From Rhodovastum atsumiense (lineage in GTDB: Bacteria; Pseudomonadota; Alphaproteobacteria; Acetobacterales; Acetobacteraceae): a stretch of 64,000 nucleotides of DNA. Positions within the stretch are counted from its first letter, which is position 1. Each line of letters opens with the position of its first letter. This document shows, one piece after another, positions 55,931-64,000 of this stretch. The notes beneath the pieces were generated by a model. It had not been told where the DNA came from and made no database searches. It was given only the letters and a program-made list of their open reading frames with translations. Where the stretch lies: NCBI RefSeq assembly GCF_937425535.1, contig NZ_OW485601.1:4943501-5007500 (forward strand), read 5' to 3'. The position numbers and the translations under genes are program-made.

Positions 55931-57217
55931 ATGTCTGAGTCGAAGCCACCCGCACCCCATCGCCTGACCGCCTCCGAGGCGCTGCGCCGCATCCGCGCCG
56001 GCACGCTGCGCGCCGAGGACCTGTTGGAGTCCTGCCTCGAGCGCATCGCCGCGCGCGACCCGGCGGTGCACGCCTTCACCCATGTCGACGCCGCGGCGGC
56101 GCGCGCGGCGCTGGCGCGGGCCCCGTCCGGGCCGTTGCAGGGCCTGCCGGTGGCGGTGAAGGACGTGCTCGACGTCGCCGGCATGCCGGCCGGGTACGGC
56201 TCGCCGATCTGGGACGGCCATCGCCCGCACGCCGATGCCGCCGCCGTCGCCTGGGCGCGCGCGGCCGGCGCGGTGGTGCTCGGCAAGACCGTCACCACCG
56301 AATTCGCCATGATGCGCCCCGGCGCCACCGTCAACCCGCTCGACCCGAAGCGCACGCCCGGCGGCTCGTCCTCCGGCAGCGCCGCCGCCGTTGCCGATTT
56401 CATGACGCCGGTCGCCTTCGCCACCCAGACCGCCGGCAGCATCATCCGCCCCGCCGCCTTCTGCGGCGTGGTCGGCTACAAGCCCAGCTTCGGCATGATC
56501 CCGCGCCTGGGGCTGAAGGTGATGTCCGACAGCCTCGACACCATCGGCGTGATCGCCCGCTCGGTCGCCGACTGCGCGCTGTTCGCCGGGGCGCTGACCG
56601 GGCGCGACCTCGGCGATCCCGACACCCGACCCGATCGCCCGCCGCGCATCGGCCTGTGCCGCTCGCCCTCCTGGCCGAAGGCAGCGGCGGAGACGGTGGC
56701 ACTGTTCGACCGCGCCGCCGCCACCCTCGCGCGCGCCGGGGCCTACGTCACCCCGCGCGAACTGCCCGACGCCTTCCGCGCGCTGGAACAGGCGCATCCG
56801 CTGGTCATGCACGGCGAATCCGCCCGCTCCATGGGCTGGGAAATGCTGGAGCAGCGCGACCTGCTCAGCGGCCGGCTGCGCGAACGCCTCGAATGGGGCG
56901 CGGCCCAGGGGCCGGCGAAGCTCGACGAGGCCCGCGCCACCTTCGGCCGGCTGCAGGCCGCCTTCCCGGCGACGATGGAAGGCGTGGACGTGCTGCTGAC
57001 ACCTTCCGCGCCGGGCGAGGCGCCGGTCGGGCTCGATGCGACCGGGGACCCGGTGTTCAACTATATCTGGACCTCGTTGCACGTGCCCTGCGTGACCGTG
57101 CCGGCCGGCACCGGACCCGGCGGGGCGCCGCTGGGGGTGCAGATCATCGCCCGGCGAGGAGAGGACCGGGCGGCCCTGATCTGGGCGCAATGGGTCGCGG
57201 CAGCACTCGTCGGGTGA
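55931..57217 (+). CDS. Amidase (amidase signature family)
   Basis: 428 residues, ATG at 55931. The Ser-cisSer-Lys triad is visible: Lys in PVAVKDVLD (about 77), the cis-Ser in GGSSSGSAAAV (about 150) and nucleophile Ser in TQTAGSIIRPA (about 175). It hydrolyses carboxamides to acid and ammonia; the particular substrate is not predictable from sequence. C-terminal PLGVQIIARRGED is typical. Monocistronic; a palindrome array follows. Confidence 0.9.
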   Translation: MSESKPPAPHRLTASEALRRIRAGTLRAEDLLESCLERIAARDPAVHAFTHVDAAAARAALARAPSGPLQGLPVAVKDVLDVAGMPAGYGSPIWDGHRPHADAAAVAWARAAGAVVLGKTVTTEFAMMRPGATVNPLDPKRTPGGSSSGSAAAVADFMTPVAFATQTAGSIIRPAAFCGVVGYKPSFGMIPRLGLKVMSDSLDTIGVIARSVADCALFAGALTGRDLGDPDTRPDRPPRIGLCRSPSWPKAAAETVALFDRAAATLARAGAYVTPRELPDAFRALEQAHPLVMHGESARSMGWEMLEQRDLLSGRLRERLEWGAAQGPAKLDEARATFGRLQAAFPATMEGVDVLLTPSAPGEAPVGLDATGDPVFNYIWTSLHVPCVTVPAGTGPGGAPLGVQIIARRGEDRAALIWAQWVAAALVG

Positions 57218-57362
57218 GGCGCGTGAGGGAAGGAAGGCCAGGGCTCCGCCCTGGACCTGCCAAGGGCCACAAGGCCCTTGGATCCCATTCGCGCTGCGCG
57301 GCACAGCAGGTGTAGGGCGGATAAGCGCAGCGCAATCCGCCATCCTGGAACCCATCCGGACG
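57218..57362. repeat. Intergenic palindrome array plus REP-like element (copy 3 of four)
   Basis: CCAGGGCTCCGCCCTGG at about 57239-57255, then CCAAGGGCCACAAGGCCCTTGG (57270-57291 area, split in print), CCCATTCGCGCTGCGCGGCA shared with 26749-26770, and the REP-like GTAGGGCGGATAAGCGCAGC at 57312-57331 with TCCGCC to 57343. Between convergent genes. Confidence 0.75.
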
Positions 57363-58268
57363 TCAGCCACCCCTGGCGAAATAATCGATTTCCTCCAGCA
57401 CCCCGGTGAGCACACGGATCACCGCGGCAATGCGGTGATCCGTCGCACCGACATGGTGGCCGACGAACACACGTCCGTTTTCCACCGGGGGCGAAGCCGT
57501 CACCATGCGCATGCTGCCGCTGGCGACATGGCGCCGGACCATCGGGATCGGCAACACGCCGGCACCGATGCCCCCGGCGACCAGCTCGGCGATCACCGCC
57601 ACGCTGGAACAACGACTGATCCGCACCGGTTCCACACCTTCGGCCGCGAACCAGCCCATGATCTGGCGATACATCGCCGACGGTGGGGGATTCGACAGGA
57701 TCGGGCGTGACCACAAATCCCGTGGGCGCAACGGGACGGGAAGGTCCCAGGCGGCCGGCACCACCCAACTGGTCGGCTGACTGCCCAGCGGCAACAGGCG
57801 CAGGCGCTCGTCGCCCAGCGGATGCACCAGCACCGCCATGTCGAGCCCGCCATTGAGCAGCGCGGCTTCGAGGAAGGTGTTGATGTTCACGACCCATTCC
57901 GGCTGCAACGCCGGGAAGCGCAGGCCCAGCGCCTCGACCAGCGGCGGCAGGCAGGTCGCCGCGAACCCCTCGGCGAGGCCGAAACGGATCGGCCCCGCGA
58001 TCTCGGCCTCGTCCCGGCCGGACCGGATGCGGCGCACCTCCTCGAGGATCGACGTTACCTGCCGCAGCAGCGCCTGTCCCTCCTGGGTCAGCCGCAGCCC
58101 GTTGCCGTGGCGCTGGATCAGCTCGACCCCCATCGCGTCGCGCAGATCCTTCAGCCGCAAGGAGATCGTCGGCTGGGCGATGTGCAGATGGTCGGCCGCC
58201 CGCTGCGCCGAGCCGAAATGCGCCGTCCAATAGAACGCCTCGAACTGCGCGAGGGTCAGCCGGGTCAT
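57363..58268 (-). CDS. LysR-family transcriptional regulator
   Basis: 301 residues from the ATG at 58268; a longer in-frame start exists but adds a non-family N-terminus. Helix-turn-helix AQRAADHLHIAQPTISLRL near 22-42, then the effector domain (FGLAEGFAATCLPPLV and SRCSSVAVIAELVAGGIG). Divergent from the MFS/enolase operon, whose first gene starts 124 bases away; it probably activates it. Candidate operator at 58310-58322. Confidence 0.9.
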   Translation of the reverse strand: MTRLTLAQFEAFYWTAHFGSAQRAADHLHIAQPTISLRLKDLRDAMGVELIQRHGNGLRLTQEGQALLRQVTSILEEVRRIRSGRDEAEIAGPIRFGLAEGFAATCLPPLVEALGLRFPALQPEWVVNINTFLEAALLNGGLDMAVLVHPLGDERLRLLPLGSQPTSWVVPAAWDLPVPLRPRDLWSRPILSNPPPSAMYRQIMGWFAAEGVEPVRISRCSSVAVIAELVAGGIGAGVLPIPMVRRHVASGSMRMVTASPPVENGRVFVGHHVGATDHRIAAVIRVLTGVLEEIDYFARGG

Positions 58269-58309
58269 CAGTTTTTCCAATACCGGTTCGCGGATAAAAC
58301 CAATTTGTC

Positions 58310-58322
58310 TTTGAATGTCAAA
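58310..58322. promoter_or_regulatory. Possible LysR box
   Basis: TTTGAATGTCAAA, a 5-3-5 inverted repeat with T-N11-A spacing, lies 41 bases upstream of the regulator ATG and 70 before the MFS ATG. Weak but well placed. Confidence 0.45.
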
Positions 58323-58392
58323 TGTCTGACCGTTCCAGGGCAACAGCTAACGCCGCACTCTCAACAGCGGCGGAACGGGAGAAGGGAACAGC

Positions 58393-59739
58393 ATGGAAAC
58401 CCGGCCGGACATCATCGCCCCCGACGGCATGGCCCCCCACGTCGTCGCCAAGGTGGCGCGGCGCATCCTGCCGATCCTGATGGTCTGCTACTTCGCGGCC
58501 TTCCTCGATCGGGTGAACATCGGCTTCGCCGCCCTCACCATGAACCAGGACCTGGGGCTTTCGGCCTCGGCCTTCGGCTTCGGCGCCGGCATCTTCTTTC
58601 TCGGCTATGTGCTCTGCGAGGTGCCGAGCAACCTGATCCTGGCGCGGGTCGGCGCGCGGCGGTGGATCGCGCGCATCCTGATCAGTTGGGGCCTGCTGTC
58701 GGCGGCCACCGCCTTCGTGTGGAACGCGCCCAGCCTCTATGTCGTGCGGGTGCTGCTCGGCGCGGCCGAGGCCGGGTTCTTCCCCGGCATGATCTTCTAC
58801 ATGACGCTGTGGTTCCCGCGTGCCTACCGCGCCCGCATGTTCGCCACCTTCAACATCGCCGTCCCGCTCTCCTCGATGATCGGCGCGCCGATCTCGGGCC
58901 TGCTGCTCGGGGGCGCGGACGGGCTGGCCGGGCTGCATGGCTGGCAGTGGATGTTCCTGCTGGAAGGCATGCCGGCGGTGATCATGGGGCTGGTGGTGCT
59001 GGTCCGGCTGCCGGACCGTCCGGAAACCAGCACCCTGCTGACCGGGACGGAGCGGGCGTGGCTGGTGGCCCGGCTGCGCCAGGAGCAGGCCGAGCAGGAA
59101 GCGGCGGGGCGCTTTTCCGTGGGGCGCGCGCTGACCGAGCCGCGGGTGCTGCTGATGTGCCTGATCGCGGTGGGGCTGGTGATCGGCACCACCGGCATTG
59201 CGGTGTGGATGCCGCAATTCGTCAGGGCGTTCGGGTTGAGCAACCTGCAATCCTCCTTCGTGACCGCGATTCCCGCCGCCTTCATGGCCGTCGCCATGAT
59301 CGTGGTCGGGCGCAGCGCCGACCGCAGCGGCGAGCGCGTGTGGCATGCCGCCGGCCCGTTCCTGGTCAGCGCCGCCGGGTTCCTGCTGGCGGCGGTTTCG
59401 ACCTCGCCGGTGGTCGGGCTGATCGGACTGACCATCGGCGCGGCGGGGATCGGCGGCGCCTCGCCGAACATCTGGATCTTCCCGACCACGCTGCTGACCG
59501 GCACGGCCGCGGCGGCGGGGATCGCGCTGATCAATTCGGTCGGCAGCACCGGCGGGTTCTTCGGCCCCACCATCATCGGCTGGGTGCGCGACGCCACCGG
59601 CGGGTTCGCGGGATCGCTGCTGTTCCTGGCGGGGGTGATGACGGTGACGGCGGTGGCGCTGCTGGTGCTCGGCCGCAGCATGCGCCCGTTGCTGGCCCGG
59701 CCGGCGGCTGTTGCCCGCGCCACGGAGATCGAAGCGTGA
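58393..59739 (+). CDS. MFS transporter, anion:cation symporter (ACS) family
   Basis: 448 residues, twelve hydrophobic segments. LDRVNIGFAALTMNQDLGLS at about 34-55 and EVPSNLILARVGARRWIARI near 77-97 are signature ACS-family (phthalate/hexuronate/tartrate) sequences. It should import an organic acid with a proton. The enolase-superfamily gene downstream starts with GTG overlapping its TGA, so the substrate is likely a sugar acid or related hydroxy acid that the enolase dehydrates. Confidence 0.9.
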   Translation: METRPDIIAPDGMAPHVVAKVARRILPILMVCYFAAFLDRVNIGFAALTMNQDLGLSASAFGFGAGIFFLGYVLCEVPSNLILARVGARRWIARILISWGLLSAATAFVWNAPSLYVVRVLLGAAEAGFFPGMIFYMTLWFPRAYRARMFATFNIAVPLSSMIGAPISGLLLGGADGLAGLHGWQWMFLLEGMPAVIMGLVVLVRLPDRPETSTLLTGTERAWLVARLRQEQAEQEAAGRFSVGRALTEPRVLLMCLIAVGLVIGTTGIAVWMPQFVRAFGLSNLQSSFVTAIPAAFMAVAMIVVGRSADRSGERVWHAAGPFLVSAAGFLLAAVSTSPVVGLIGLTIGAAGIGGASPNIWIFPTTLLTGTAAAAGIALINSVGSTGGFFGPTIIGWVRDATGGFAGSLLFLAGVMTVTAVALLVLGRSMRPLLARPAAVARATEIEA

Positions 59740-60884
59740 AGACGGTCGCGCTCGAGCTGTTCCATCTGACGGCGCCGCTCGCGGAACCGATCGGCAATGC
59801 CCTGGTCACCTTCGACCGCCGCGAGACGCTGCTGGTGCGGCTGACCGATGCGGCCGGGACTGCCGGCTGGGGCGAGAGCTGGACGGCGCCGGAGACGGTG
59901 GCGGCGCTGATCGCCCGGCATCTGGCGCCGTGCGTGCTGGGGCAGGATCCGCAGGCGCTGGGGCGGCTATGGCGGGCCTGTGGCGCGGCCTGCGGGCCGC
60001 ATGGCCAGGGGCTGACCGGCATGGCGGTCGCCGCGGTGGACATGGCGCTGCACGATCTGGCGGCGCGCCAGCGTGGCGTGCCGGTTGCCACCCTGCTGGG
60101 TGGTGCGGTGCGGGAGCGGGTGCCGGCCTATGCCAGTGGACCGTTCTTCGCGCCGGGCGGGCACCCGTACCGGCATTACCAGCGGGAGTGCGAGGGCTAT
60201 CTGCGGGCCGGGTTCCGCGCCATCAAGCTGCGCTGCGGTCTGGCGCCGGCGGAGGACGGCGCGGTGGCGCAGGCCGTGCGGGCCTTGCTCGGGCCGGAGC
60301 GGGGGCTGATGGTGGATTTCAACCAGTCCTACACGCCGCGCGCCGCGATCGAGGCGGCGCGGCGCATGGAGGCGGCGGAGCTCGGCTGGATCGAGGAGCC
60401 CGCCGCACCGGGGGATCTCGCGGGTTATCGCCTGGCTGCCGGTCATGTGCGACCGGCGATTGCCGGCGGCGAGACCTTCGAGGGGGCGGCGGCGTTCCTC
60501 CCGTTCCTGGGTCAGGGGGTCATGGACGTGCTGCAGCCCGATCTGGCGGTCTGTGGCGGGTTCGAGGGGGTGCGCCGGGTGGTGATGCTGGCGGAGCTGC
60601 ACCAGCTTGCGGTGGTGCCGCATGTCTGGGGCAGCCTGGTGAATTTCCATGCGGCGCTGCATCTGGCCGCGACGTTGCCGGTCGGGCGCTGGGGTGGCCC
60701 GGTGGCGTTGCCGATGCTGGAGTACGATGTCGGCCCGAATCCGCTGCTTTCGTTGCTTGGCCGCCCGGAGTTGGGGGCGGATGGGGCGGTTGCGGTGCCG
60801 CAGGGGCCGGGGCTGGGGTTCGAGCTGGACCCGGGCCGGCTGGCGCCGTTCGTAACCAGCCATCGTGTGCTGCGGGTTGAATGA
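59736..60884 (+). CDS. Enolase-superfamily protein, mandelate-racemase-like
   Basis: 382 residues, GTG at 59736 overlapping the MFS stop. MR/MLE fold: N-terminal cap, then a barrel with FRAIKLRCG near 165-172, first metal Asp in MVDFNQSY, second Glu in WIEEP, third Glu in AGGETFEG, Asp in LQPDLAVCGG and His in VVPHVWGS. The His-Asp dyad is that of the mandelate racemase subgroup. The Lys-x-Lys motif reads Lys-x-Arg, so one catalytic base may be Arg. A sugar-acid dehydratase or racemase role is likely. Confidence 0.88.
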   Translation: MKTVALELFHLTAPLAEPIGNALVTFDRRETLLVRLTDAAGTAGWGESWTAPETVAALIARHLAPCVLGQDPQALGRLWRACGAACGPHGQGLTGMAVAAVDMALHDLAARQRGVPVATLLGGAVRERVPAYASGPFFAPGGHPYRHYQRECEGYLRAGFRAIKLRCGLAPAEDGAVAQAVRALLGPERGLMVDFNQSYTPRAAIEAARRMEAAELGWIEEPAAPGDLAGYRLAAGHVRPAIAGGETFEGAAAFLPFLGQGVMDVLQPDLAVCGGFEGVRRVVMLAELHQLAVVPHVWGSLVNFHAALHLAATLPVGRWGGPVALPMLEYDVGPNPLLSLLGRPELGADGAVAVPQGPGLGFELDPGRLAPFVTSHRVLRVE

Positions 60885-60968
60885 GTGGGATCCAAGGGCC
60901 TTTGGCCCTTGGTGGAGGTCCAGGAGGCGAAGCCTCCTGGTGGGGTTTGGGGCAACGCCCCAAGGGCT
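60885..60968. repeat. Intergenic palindrome unit (copy 4 of four)
   Basis: The 54-base unit 60887-60940 is nearly identical to 20203-20256; the loop between CCAGGAGGC and GCCTCCTGG changes from GGA to GAA. GGGGCAACGCCCC follows. The gap lies between convergent genes. Confidence 0.8.
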
Positions 60969-61793
60969 TCAGGCCGCCGTGTTTTGGCGTGGCGTCACGT
61001 CGCAGAGGTATGCGGCCATGCCCCGGCTGGCGTCCCATTGCCGTGCGTAGCCGAGCGAGACTTCATCGAACCGCACGCCGTCGTGCCAGTCGGTGCGGCG
61101 GGTGTGCAGGTGGCCGCTGACCACGCCGCGGGCGCGGAAGCGGCGGTGCCAGTCGGCGGTGCGGATGGTGCCGCACCAGGGGGTGAAGCGTGGGATGCGA
61201 GGGATGTGCACCAGCTCCTGCCGCAGCGGGTAGTGCCCGACCAGGATGGTGCGTGCGGCCGGGGGGATTTCCTTGCGCATGCGGGCTTCGGCGGCGTCGC
61301 ACAGGGTGGCGCACCATTCCTCCATGCCGGCATAGGGCGTGGTGCGGATCAGGTGTTCGTCGGCGCTGACGCAATGGCGTTCGGCGGCCCAGCGGACCAC
61401 GCCGGCGCGGGACACGTCGGCGGGGCGGAAGCTGTAGTCGAAGCCGGTGAACAGCGGCACCACCACTTCGCCGGTGGGGGGCCAGGGCAGGTAGGGATCT
61501 TCGGGGGTGGCGACGCCGCAGCGCCGCGCTGCCGCCACCAGGGCCTGGTATTTGGCGGGGCTGCTGCCGGGGCCGGGGCGCTCGGTCAGCCACAACTCGT
61601 GGTTGCCGGGGGTCCACACGACGCGGGCGAAGCGGCCGGCGAGGAAGGCCAGCGCCTCCTCGAACAGGTCGCTTTTTTCGCAGACATCGCCGGCAAGCAG
61701 CAGCCAGTCGGCGGGGTACGAGGGCAGCGCGCGCAGCGCCTCGCGGTTGGAGGCGACGGCGAGGTGCAGGTCGCTGATGGCCAACAATCTCAT
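60969..61793 (-). CDS. Metallophosphoesterase
   Basis: 274 residues. All calcineurin-like motifs are visible: SDLHL (7-11), AGDV with metal Asp near 34, GNHE near 62, HYPL near 190 and GHLH near 231. So a two-metal phosphoesterase; substrate unknown. Gene divergent from the phosphopantetheinyl transferase (65 bases), pointing to a possible holo-ACP or CoA-related role, which is only an association. Confidence 0.88.
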   Translation of the reverse strand: MRLLAISDLHLAVASNREALRALPSYPADWLLLAGDVCEKSDLFEEALAFLAGRFARVVWTPGNHELWLTERPGPGSSPAKYQALVAAARRCGVATPEDPYLPWPPTGEVVVPLFTGFDYSFRPADVSRAGVVRWAAERHCVSADEHLIRTTPYAGMEEWCATLCDAAEARMRKEIPPAARTILVGHYPLRQELVHIPRIPRFTPWCGTIRTADWHRRFRARGVVSGHLHTRRTDWHDGVRFDEVSLGYARQWDASRGMAAYLCDVTPRQNTAA

Positions 61794-61858
61794 CGCGCGC
61801 CCCGGCAGGACCCGCGGTCCTGTTCTCGCTGGGATCGCATGGTTCTAATCTTGGCCCG

Positions 61859-62641
61859 ATGAGCGCACACGGCAATGTCGGCAACGAACCGGACGTCCTG
61901 CAGGCCGCCCCGCGGGTGCATGTCTGGACCATGTCCACCGCGGGGCTGGACGAGGCGGCGGTGGCGCCGTGGCGGGCGAGTCTGGACGCCGCCGAGCGCG
62001 CCCGTGCCGACCGGTTCGCCTTTCCGGCCGGGCGCGTCACCTACATCGCCGCGCATGCGCTGGCGCGGGCGGCGCTGGCCGGGGCGGCCGGTGTGCCGCC
62101 GTCCGCCTTCGCCTTCCTCGCCGACCGGCACGGCAAGCCCTCGGCCTGGATCGGGGGGCGTCCGGTGGCGGTTTCGTTCAACCTGTCACACACGACCGGG
62201 CTGGTCGGCATCGCCCTGGCGCCGGTGGCGGGGCTGGCGCTGGGCTTCGACCTGGAGCCGCGGGCGCGGCGGGCGCCGCTTGAGGTAGCGCGCCGCTTCT
62301 TCACCGCGACCGAGGCGGAGTGGCTGGAAGCGCTACCGGAGGCGGAGCAGGGTGAGGGATTTTTTCGCCTGTGGACCCTGAAGGAAGCCTTCGTCAAGGC
62401 GACCGGCAAGGGGCTGACCCAGGACCTGTCCAGCTTCTGGTTTCGGGTGCATCCCCCGGCGATCGCCTTCGCCCCGGACCTGCCGGAGCGCGACTCGGAC
62501 TGGCAGTTCGAGCAAGCCGTGGTGGAGGGGGCCTTCGTGGCGGCGCTGGGGCTGCGCCGTCCGGCCGGGGGGGCGGTGCCGGTGGTCTGGCACGGCGTGG
62601 CCCCCGGCGGCTTCGATCCAGCCGTGCCGCTGCGCGCCTGA
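61859..62641 (+). CDS. 4'-phosphopantetheinyl transferase, Sfp type
   Basis: 260 residues, ATG at 61859. Family motifs: NLSHTTGLVGIAL near 104, GFDLEP (metal Asp and Glu) near 125-130 and FRLWTLKEAFVKATGKGL near 169-186. It transfers 4'-phosphopantetheine from CoA to a carrier protein. No carrier protein, NRPS or PKS gene is in the window. Its stop abuts the ribokinase stop on the other strand with no gap (CTGATCAG). Confidence 0.9.
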   Translation: MSAHGNVGNEPDVLQAAPRVHVWTMSTAGLDEAAVAPWRASLDAAERARADRFAFPAGRVTYIAAHALARAALAGAAGVPPSAFAFLADRHGKPSAWIGGRPVAVSFNLSHTTGLVGIALAPVAGLALGFDLEPRARRAPLEVARRFFTATEAEWLEALPEAEQGEGFFRLWTLKEAFVKATGKGLTQDLSSFWFRVHPPAIAFAPDLPERDSDWQFEQAVVEGAFVAALGLRRPAGGAVPVVWHGVAPGGFDPAVPLRA

Positions 62642-63616
62642 TCAGGCGGCGGGTGGCTGCCGGCGCAGCAGGTTCTCGACCTCGGCCAGGGTGGGGGCCG
62701 CCTCGGAGGCGCCGGGGCGGGTGGTCGCCAGGGCCCCGCCGGCGGCGGCGAAGCGCACCGCCTCGGCCAGGGTGTCGCCGCGCGCAAGCGCCACCGCGAG
62801 GCCGGCGTTGAAGCTGTCGCCCGCGGCCACGCTGTCGATGGCGGTGACGGCGAAGGGTGGCACGAAGCCCGCTGCGGTGCGGCTACGGTAGTAGACCCCC
62901 CGGCTGCCGAGCTTGATGATGGCGGTGGCAAGGCCGCGGTCGAGCAGCTTTCCGGCGGCGAGGGCGGCGTCGTCCGGGCCGGTCGGCCGCATCCCCACCA
63001 GCAGTTCCGTCTCGGTTTCGTTTGGCGTCAGGATGTGCGCGACCTGGAACGCCGCCTCGGGCAGCCCGCCGGCGGGCGCGGGGGCGGGGTCGAGGATGAC
63101 CGTGGCGCCACCCTCCCGCGCCGTGGCGGCGGCGGCCAGTACCGCCGGCAGCGGGATTTCCAGTTGCAGCAGCAGCACCGGGGCGGCGGCCAGCACCGGT
63201 TGCAGGGCCGCCGCGTCGGCGGTGTCGATGCCCAGGTTGGCGCCGCCGATCACGGTGATGCTGTTCTGGCCGTCCCGGCTTACCCCGATCAGGGCGAGGC
63301 CGGTGGCCCGGTCGGGATCGGCGGCGAGATGCCCGAGCCCGACCCCGAAGGCGGCAAGCCGGTCGCGGGCCAGGGTGGCGAAGGCGTCGGTGCCGGTGCG
63401 GCCCGCCAGCACCACGCGTCCGCCGAGCCGGGCGATGGCGGCGGCCTGGTTGGCGCCCTTGCCGCCCAGCGTGGTGGCGGAGCGATCGGCGTGGATCGTC
63501 TCGCCGGGGTGCGGCAGGTGTTCGGTGTAGGCGACGATGTCGATGTTGACGCTGCCGAACACGACCAGTGGCGCCTGCGTGGCGGTGGTGCGGTGGGGGC
63601 GGATGTCCTGTTCCAT
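62642..63616 (-). CDS. rbsK: Ribokinase (PfkB family)
   Basis: 324 residues, ATG at 63616 (GGGAAAGG upstream). Ribokinase features: FGSVNIDIVAYTEHLPHPGE near 20-40, GGKGANQAAAIARLGG near 52-67, LTPNETETELL near 193, and AVTAIDSVAAGDSFNAGLAVAL near 256-277 with the catalytic Asp in AAGDSF. It phosphorylates ribose or deoxyribose at C5. The phosphoketolase gene lies upstream on the same strand (60-base gap), consistent with pentose catabolism. Confidence 0.9.
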   Translation of the reverse strand: MEQDIRPHRTTATQAPLVVFGSVNIDIVAYTEHLPHPGETIHADRSATTLGGKGANQAAAIARLGGRVVLAGRTGTDAFATLARDRLAAFGVGLGHLAADPDRATGLALIGVSRDGQNSITVIGGANLGIDTADAAALQPVLAAAPVLLLQLEIPLPAVLAAAATAREGGATVILDPAPAPAGGLPEAAFQVAHILTPNETETELLVGMRPTGPDDAALAAGKLLDRGLATAIIKLGSRGVYYRSRTAAGFVPPFAVTAIDSVAAGDSFNAGLAVALARGDTLAEAVRFAAAGGALATTRPGASEAAPTLAEVENLLRRQPPAA

Positions 63617-63676
63617 GGGAGCCTTTCCCTGGTTGCCGGGGCGGGGGGACCTGCCCGCCGCCCCGGACCCGGCGGA

Positions 63677-64000
63677 TCAGCCGGCGTGTGGCCCGCGCCA
63701 GCACCAGTCGCGGATCTCCGGCATGTCCTCGCCATGCACGGAGATGTAACGGCGGTGCTCGGTCAGCTTGTCACGGATCGCCTGCTGCAGATAGGCGGCG
63801 GAAGCGCGCAGCGCGGGCACGCGGTCGATCACGTCCCCGGCGAGGTGGAAGCGGTCGAGGTCGTTGCGCACCACCATGTCGAAGGGCGTGGTGGTCGTCC
63901 CTTCTTCCTTGTAGCCGCGCACGTGCAGGTTGGGATGGTTGGTGCGCCGGTACGCCAGCCGGTGGATCAGCCACGGATAGCCGTGATAGGCGAAGATGAT
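63677..64000 (-). CDS. xfp: Phosphoketolase, C-terminal part (5' part beyond window)
   Basis: The last 107 codons are visible: [35 protein letters not shown] and [16 protein letters not shown], the conserved C-terminal blocks of D-xylulose 5-phosphate/fructose 6-phosphate phosphoketolase. It cleaves ketose phosphate to acetyl phosphate and a triose or tetrose phosphate. The N-terminus and thiamine diphosphate site are outside the window. Likely operonic with rbsK. Confidence 0.9.
   Translation of the reverse strand: MIFAYHGYPWLIHRLAYRRTNHPNLHVRGYKEEGTTTTPFDMVVRNDLDRFHLAGDVIDRVPALRASAAYLQQAIRDKLTEHRRYISVHGEDMPEIRDWCWRGPHAG

Noticed and set aside
57822-60884. One 1020-codon frame covering the LysR-MFS-enolase area
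   Set aside because: Only the last 382 codons (from the GTG at 59736) match a protein family; the rest mirrors the LysR and MFS genes.

Overview
The window is GC-rich DNA with dense, mostly leader-to-leader genes, Shine-Dalgarno starts and frequent ATGA/GTGA overlaps. The gene content fits an alphaproteobacterium: TAXI-type solute receptor, PiT phosphate carrier, phosphoketolase, SrfB homologue, many chemoreceptors. Intergenic palindromes of the 'CCAAGGGCC...GGCCCTTGG / CCAGGAGGC...GCCTCCTGG' kind recur. I infer Rhodospirillales, probably Acetobacteraceae; this is an inference from style and gene set, since no rRNA or tRNA gene was seen.

Layout. (1) 1-8.3 kb: a cell-envelope cluster made of an SrfB-like actin-fold protein (cut by the window edge), a membrane von Willebrand A protein, two membrane proteins with a shared N-terminal module (one ending in a DUF2135-like domain, one in a trypsin-like protease), and, divergently, an exported DUF2135-like protein and a PstS-OmpA fusion. 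(2) 8.8-13.3 kb: two chemoreceptors with C-terminal PilZ domains. (3) 13.6-16.1 kb: a TIGR03118 protein followed by an ECF sigma factor and its membrane anti-sigma factor. (4) 16.1-23.2 kb: small metabolic genes (LysR/DODA dioxygenase/DoxX, CHRD protein, 2-hydroxyacid dehydrogenase, Mpo1-like, HODM-like, SDR). (5) 23.6-30.2 kb: motB-motA, a TAXI receptor, PiT, and a branched-chain-type binding protein. (6) 30.4-38.9 kb: a coiled-coil lipoprotein, a hybrid histidine kinase, two stand-alone zinc-ribbon CheB methylesterases and a CheR-PAS protein. (7) 39-45 kb: tonB, TonB receptor and periplasmic binding protein, divergent from an OprB porin, with a ModE-box-like palindrome between them. (8) 45-51.6 kb: a CxxCH beta-barrel-like protein, a degenerate kinase, a CHAP protein, a RidA protein and a third PilZ chemoreceptor. 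(9) 51.7-53.7 kb: a decayed stretch with three broken genes (GntR regulator and two MFS transporters). (10) 53.7-64 kb: hydrolase, lipoprotein pair, amidase, a LysR-controlled MFS/enolase operon, metallophosphoesterase, phosphopantetheinyl transferase, ribokinase and phosphoketolase.

Functional threads: motility and sensing are strongly represented (three receptors, MotBA, CheB x2, CheR-PAS, two kinases) but no cheA/cheW/cheY is visible here. Uptake is the second theme: one TonB-linked operon possibly controlled by molybdate, one phosphate carrier, and orphan TAXI and ABC binding proteins without their membrane subunits. The most promising undescribed system is the SrfB-vWA-protease-PstS/OmpA cluster at the left edge.
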